DNA of 22,977 nucleotides from Pseudomonadota bacterium (GTDB taxonomy: Bacteria > Pseudomonadota > Alphaproteobacteria > Rhizobiales > Xanthobacteraceae): NCBI GenBank assembly GCA_023432885.1, contig JAEZEU010000017.1, forward strand, positions 1 through 22,977. Reading direction: 5' to 3'. The position numbers and the translations under genes are program-made. The notes under the pieces were generated by a model. The model was not told the origin of the DNA. It made no database searches and saw nothing but the letters and a program-made list of their open reading frames with translations. Positions 21,771-22,977 of this stretch are shown in pieces. The stretch's first letter is position 1. Each line of letters begins with the position of its first letter.

Positions 21771-21806
21771 ATGATCCGCCACGGCGGTATCACCGTGGCG
21801 GATCAT
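21771..21806 (-). terminator. Intrinsic terminator of glnII
   Basis: ATGATCCGCCACGG (21771-21784) pairs perfectly over 14 bp with CCGTGGCGGATCAT (21793-21806) around an 8-base loop. On the leftward transcript it lies 40 bp past the glnII stop and is followed by TGCGTTTTATG, a short U-rich tail. The T-run is on the minus-strand side only, so it terminates glnII rather than anything rightward. Confidence 0.75.
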
Positions 21807-21846
21807 CTTGCCTCCCGGGAGCCCCCGCCCCGGGTAGTCTGTCCTC

Positions 21847-22884
21847 TTAGGCAGCAGCCGACTTGGCTGAGGTCGGCACTTCCGAGATGGTCTTCAGGAT
21901 CTGCGAAGCGATCTGGTAGGGGTCGCCTTGCGAGTTCGGACGACGGTCTTCGAGGTAGCCCTTGTAGCCGTTGTTCATGAACGAGTGCGGCACGCGGATC
22001 GAGGCGCCACGGTCAGCCAGGCCATAGCTGAACTTGTTCCACGGCGCGGTCTCGTGCTTGCCGGTCAGGCGCTTGTCGTTGTCGGGACCATAGACCGCAA
22101 TGTGGTCCATGAGGTTCTTCTCGAAAGCCCCCATCAGTTTCTCGAAGTACTCCTTGCCGCCGACTTCGCGCATGTACTTGGTCGAGAAGTTGGCGTGCAT
22201 GCCCGAGCCGTTCCAGTCGGTGTCGCCGAGCGGCTTGCAATGGAATTCGATGTCGATGCCGTGCTTCTCGGTCAGACGCAGCAACAGGTAGCGGGCGATC
22301 CACATCTGGTCGGCAGCTGTGCGGGAGCCCTTGCCGAAGATCTGGAATTCCCACTGGCCCTTGGCGACTTCCGCATTGATGCCTTCGTGGTTGATCCCGG
22401 CATGCAGGCAGAGGTCGAGATGCTCTTCCACCAACTTGCGGGCGATGTCGCCGACATTCTTGTAGCCGACGCCGGTGTAATACGGGCCCTGCGGCGCCGG
22501 ATAACCGGAATCAGGGAAGCCGAGCGGACGGCCGTCCTTGTAGAAGAAGTATTCCTGCTCGAAACCGAACCAGGCGTCGGCATCGTCGAGGATGGTGGCG
22601 CGCTTGTTGGAGGGATGCGGCGTCTTGCCGTCGGGCATCATGACTTCACACATGACCAGCACACCGTTGGTGCGCGCGCCATCGGGATAGACAGCAACCG
22701 GCTTCAGCACGCAGTCGGAGTTGTGGCCTTCGGCCTGCATCGTCGAGGAGCCGTCAAACCCCCAGAGCGGGAGTTGCTCGAGCGTCGGGAACGAAGCGAA
22801 TTCCTTGATCTGCGTCTTGCCGCGCAAGTTCGGTGTCGGCGTATATCCGTCGAGCCAGATATACTCGAGCTTGTACTTGGTCAT
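21847..22884 (-). CDS. glnII: Glutamine synthetase type II (eukaryote-type GSII)
   Basis: A 345-residue enzyme making glutamine from glutamate, ammonia and ATP in the cytoplasm. The length and sequence match rhizobial GlnII (octameric, not adenylylated), much shorter than the 470-residue GSI. Landmarks are L-E-Y-I-W-L-D-G at 6-13, W41-G-F-D-G-S-S-T, F-G-x-E-Q-E-Y at 107-112, N-H-E-G-I-N-A-E-V-A-K-G-Q-W-E-F-Q-I (165-182), D224-like W-N-G-S-G-M-H (224-230), H-E-T-A-P-W-N-K-F-S and N-R/D-R-G-A-S-I-R-V-P. AGGAAGG lies five bases before the ATG at 22884. A sigma-54 promoter is 58 bp upstream, so control by nitrogen status through NtrC (and possibly NifA) is expected. Confidence 0.96.
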   Translation of the reverse strand: MTKYKLEYIWLDGYTPTPNLRGKTQIKEFASFPTLEQLPLWGFDGSSTMQAEGHNSDCVLKPVAVYPDGARTNGVLVMCEVMMPDGKTPHPSNKRATILDDADAWFGFEQEYFFYKDGRPLGFPDSGYPAPQGPYYTGVGYKNVGDIARKLVEEHLDLCLHAGINHEGINAEVAKGQWEFQIFGKGSRTAADQMWIARYLLLRLTEKHGIDIEFHCKPLGDTDWNGSGMHANFSTKYMREVGGKEYFEKLMGAFEKNLMDHIAVYGPDNDKRLTGKHETAPWNKFSYGLADRGASIRVPHSFMNNGYKGYLEDRRPNSQGDPYQIASQILKTISEVPTSAKSAAA

Positions 22885-22941
22885 TGAGCCTTCCTGTTGA
22901 TGCGATTGGTGTACCCGGCCACCATCGGCCGGACCTCTCCA

Positions 22942-22957
22942 AGCAATAAAAATGCCA
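22942..22957 (-). promoter_or_regulatory. Sigma-54 (-24/-12) promoter of glnII
   Basis: On the minus strand TGGCATTTTTATTGCT runs from 22957 to 22942. It matches TGGCAC-N5-TTGCT with one mismatch, and GG (-24) and GC (-12) are exactly ten bases apart. The start of transcription would fall near 22931, giving a leader of about 46 bases before the glnII ATG. Nitrogen-regulated, sigma-54-dependent expression of glnII is established for Bradyrhizobium. NtrC sites would be further upstream, outside the window. Confidence 0.85.
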
Positions 22958-22977
22958 GCCACTGCACTGCGGTAGGT

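Overview
The window is GC-rich, densely coded chromosomal DNA that looks like Bradyrhizobium or a close relative (Nitrobacteraceae, Rhizobiales). The basis is a eukaryote-type glutamine synthetase II with a -24/-12 promoter, a DUF2778 protein, Rhizobiales-type small proteins, and intergenic palindromes of a kind recalled from Bradyrhizobium genomes. The species call is inference. No tRNA, rRNA, CRISPR array, phage or insertion sequence was seen.

Left part (1-9.6 kb): mostly independent housekeeping or accessory genes. In order they are an exported low-complexity protein, a Ca2+/H+ antiporter of the CAX type, several very small proteins (two of them, at 4227-4310 and 4354-4527, only 27 and 57 aa), a coiled-coil protein with a duplicated start, a membrane-anchored proline-rich protein, an SDR oxidoreductase, an NADPH-dependent FMN reductase, small exported proteins, and a DUF2778 (Tlde1/YkuD-like) protein whose stop overlaps the start of a DUF982-like gene.

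Middle part (9.9-17.5 kb): a PsiF-like exported protein, then a long leftward cluster. In transcription order it runs RraA-family aldolase, HpaH-type 2-oxo-hept-4-ene-1,7-dioate hydratase, an amidohydrolase with QxH in place of the usual HxH, a broken ridA remnant, an ABC importer of the NitT/TauT type (ATPase, permease, binding protein), and a metallo-beta-lactamase-fold hydrolase with a frameshift. A divergent IclR-family regulator sits at the head of the cluster. The 172-bp gap between them carries a TCCAC-ATA-GTGGA dyad flanked by a perfect 12-bp inverted repeat, so the regulator probably controls both directions. Together the genes suggest uptake of a small organic acid and its breakdown by hydration and retro-aldol cleavage to pyruvate. 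The substrate is unknown and no ring-cleavage enzyme is present.

Right part (17.5-23 kb): an ABC-F ATPase, a YdcZ/DUF606 membrane protein, a protein with two GrlR-like domains, a 49-aa basic protein, a Sel1-repeat protein, and glnII with an almost ideal sigma-54 promoter and a 14-bp terminator stem.

The best candidates for something undescribed are the IclR-controlled catabolic cluster with its palindromic control region, the decaying ridA inside it, the DUF2778/DUF982-like overlapping pair, and the structured leader upstream of the PsiF-like gene.
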